Shown: positions 63,084 through 64,000 of the stretch, piece after piece
Layout of the letters: each line of letters begins with the position of its first letter
How positions within the stretch are numbered: the stretch's first letter is position 1
DNA from: Mucilaginibacter endophyticus
Lineage (GTDB): Bacteria > Bacteroidota > Bacteroidia > Sphingobacteriales > Sphingobacteriaceae
Direction of reading: 5' to 3'
NCBI RefSeq assembly: GCF_003351025.1
Contig: NZ_QPCG01000009.1
Coordinates: 62,001 to 126,000, forward strand
Length of the DNA stretch: 64,000 nt
Program-made: the position numbers and the translations under genes
Notes under the pieces: model-generated
What the model saw: only the letters and a program-made list of their open reading frames with translations
The model's database searches: none
Told to the model about the DNA's origin: nothing

Positions 63084-64000
63084 ATGCCGGTACTCAAACA
63101 CATACTTTATAAAGACATCATAAGGCACAGTTTATTCTGGCTGGCGTACATACTGTATCAGGCGGTAACCTATAAATGGAACAATGTAGATGAACTTAGC
63201 TTTCAGCTACCTCCGCAAATTATAGGTATTACGGTACCATTAACCATAGTTATTACCTATATAAATCTGCTGATACTAATGCCATGGCTATATCGCAGGC
63301 GCAGGTATGTTTTATATGCCGTATTCTTTTTATTAATAATAACTATCGGCGGTGTACTTACAAGGCTACTCACCCACCTTTTTGTACTACCATGGGAACA
63401 GGTCCATGACCCGGCCAGATATAAATTGGAAATAAAAACATTTTGGATCCCAATACGGATAACACGCCTTTCATTTGAAATGGGAACAATACTTGCCATC
63501 ACTATGGTATTTCAGCTTATGAGAGATAACATACTGCGTGAAAAACATTTAAGGCAGATAGAAAAAGAGAAATTTACCGCTGAGCTCAATCTCTTGAAAG
63601 CACAGATCAACCCGCACTTTTTATTCAATACATTTAATAGCCTGTATGCGCTCACCCTCAACAAGTCGGACATGGCACCGGGGCTGGTACTTCGCTTATC
63701 ACAATTGATGCATTACATGCTCTACTCAACATCCGGTGATACGGTATCATTAAACAACGAGATCAACTATTTAAAAGATTACATCAGCATTGAGCAAACC
63801 CGCTTTGCCGACAGGGTTGATATTTCTTTTCAGTGCGCCGGTGTAAATGCCGATGTAAAGATCGCCCCGCTTCTGCTCCTGCCTTTCGTCGAAAACGCGT
63901 TTAAGCATGGGGTTGAAGAAGGGTCGGGCTGGATAACTATTAATCTGAATTATTTAAATGGGCATCTTTATTTTAAGGTTGAAAACAGCTATGTGGCAAA
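63084..64000 (+). CDS. LytS-type sensor histidine kinase, 3'-truncated by window end
   Basis: The frame is open from ATG 63084 (MPVLKHILYKDIIRHSLFW) to the last base, so 305 residues are seen and the gene continues outside. Four predicted membrane helices occupy about 14-155. The phosphoacceptor is His178 in QINPHFLFNTFNSLY, and LLPFVENAFKHGVEEG is the ATP-binding N-box. A LytTR-type partner would be expected just beyond the window. Confidence 0.85.
   Translation, partial: MPVLKHILYKDIIRHSLFWLAYILYQAVTYKWNNVDELSFQLPPQIIGITVPLTIVITYINLLILMPWLYRRRRYVLYAVFFLLIITIGGVLTRLLTHLFVLPWEQVHDPARYKLEIKTFWIPIRITRLSFEMGTILAITMVFQLMRDNILREKHLRQIEKEKFTAELNLLKAQINPHFLFNTFNSLYALTLNKSDMAPGLVLRLSQLMHYMLYSTSGDTVSLNNEINYLKDYISIEQTRFADRVDISFQCAGVNADVKIAPLLLLPFVENAFKHGVEEGSGWITINLNYLNGHLYFKVENSYVA

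Overview
The window looks like a chromosomal segment from a plant- or soil-associated Bacteroidota bacterium, most likely family Sphingobacteriaceae and Mucilaginibacter/Pedobacter-like. This placement is inferred from gene content and was not tested by a search. The signs are several SusC-like plug proteins, CarboxypepD_reg exported proteins, LytS/LytTR regulators, a YtxJ protein, and Bacteroidota-type promoter boxes (TAnnTTTG) in front of several genes. No phage, integrase, insertion sequence, CRISPR array, rRNA or tRNA was recognised.

Left part (1-15.7 kb). Two tandem large exported proteins combine alpha-2-macroglobulin-like (MG2) modules with a TonB-receptor plug domain but no beta-barrel; the first is cut by the window edge. 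They are followed by a CBM9-like secreted protein with a glycine/arginine tail, clpS, a histidine-phosphatase lipoprotein, a CE15 glucuronoyl-esterase-like enzyme, an ABC exporter, a third MG2/plug protein with a CarboxypepD_reg partner, a GH53 endo-galactanase and a thioredoxin-like protein.

Middle (15.7-35.5 kb). A phytate-scavenging operon reads leftward: TonB-dependent receptor, beta-helix lipoprotein, beta-propeller phytase. Next come a TPR/coiled-coil/HTH regulator, an AsmA-like giant, a six-copy 65-bp tandem array of paired hairpins, a glutaminase-family protein, a sulfatase, and a 1170-aa protein that fuses the two polypeptides encoded separately at 10.2-14.0 kb.

Right-centre (35.5-48 kb). 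Here are DinB, an OmpA-like lipoprotein, a SMI1/KNR4 protein, two alginate-lyase-family enzymes, two GH18 chitinase-like genes with beta-trefoil tails (the second broken by one missing base), a LytS/LytTR two-component pair, and a TetR regulator with a Tet(X)-like flavin monooxygenase behind a 24-bp palindrome.

Right part (48-64 kb). This is mostly housekeeping: asparaginase, TatD, two FKBP prolyl isomerases, NrnA, Ndk, the DciA-like/RecF pair, a TPR protein, RibH, a tiny lipoprotein, YtxJ, LipA, an ECF sigma/anti-sigma pair, the NAD(P)HX repair enzyme, a transglutaminase-like protein and a truncated LytS kinase.

Together the accessory genes suggest a bacterium that harvests plant and fungal polymers: xylan-lignin esters, galactan, uronate polysaccharide, chitin, sulfated substrates and phytate. 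The most unusual material is the barrel-less MG2/plug family (with plug duplication and a split/fused pair), the 65-bp hairpin array, and several dispersed palindromic repeat families.
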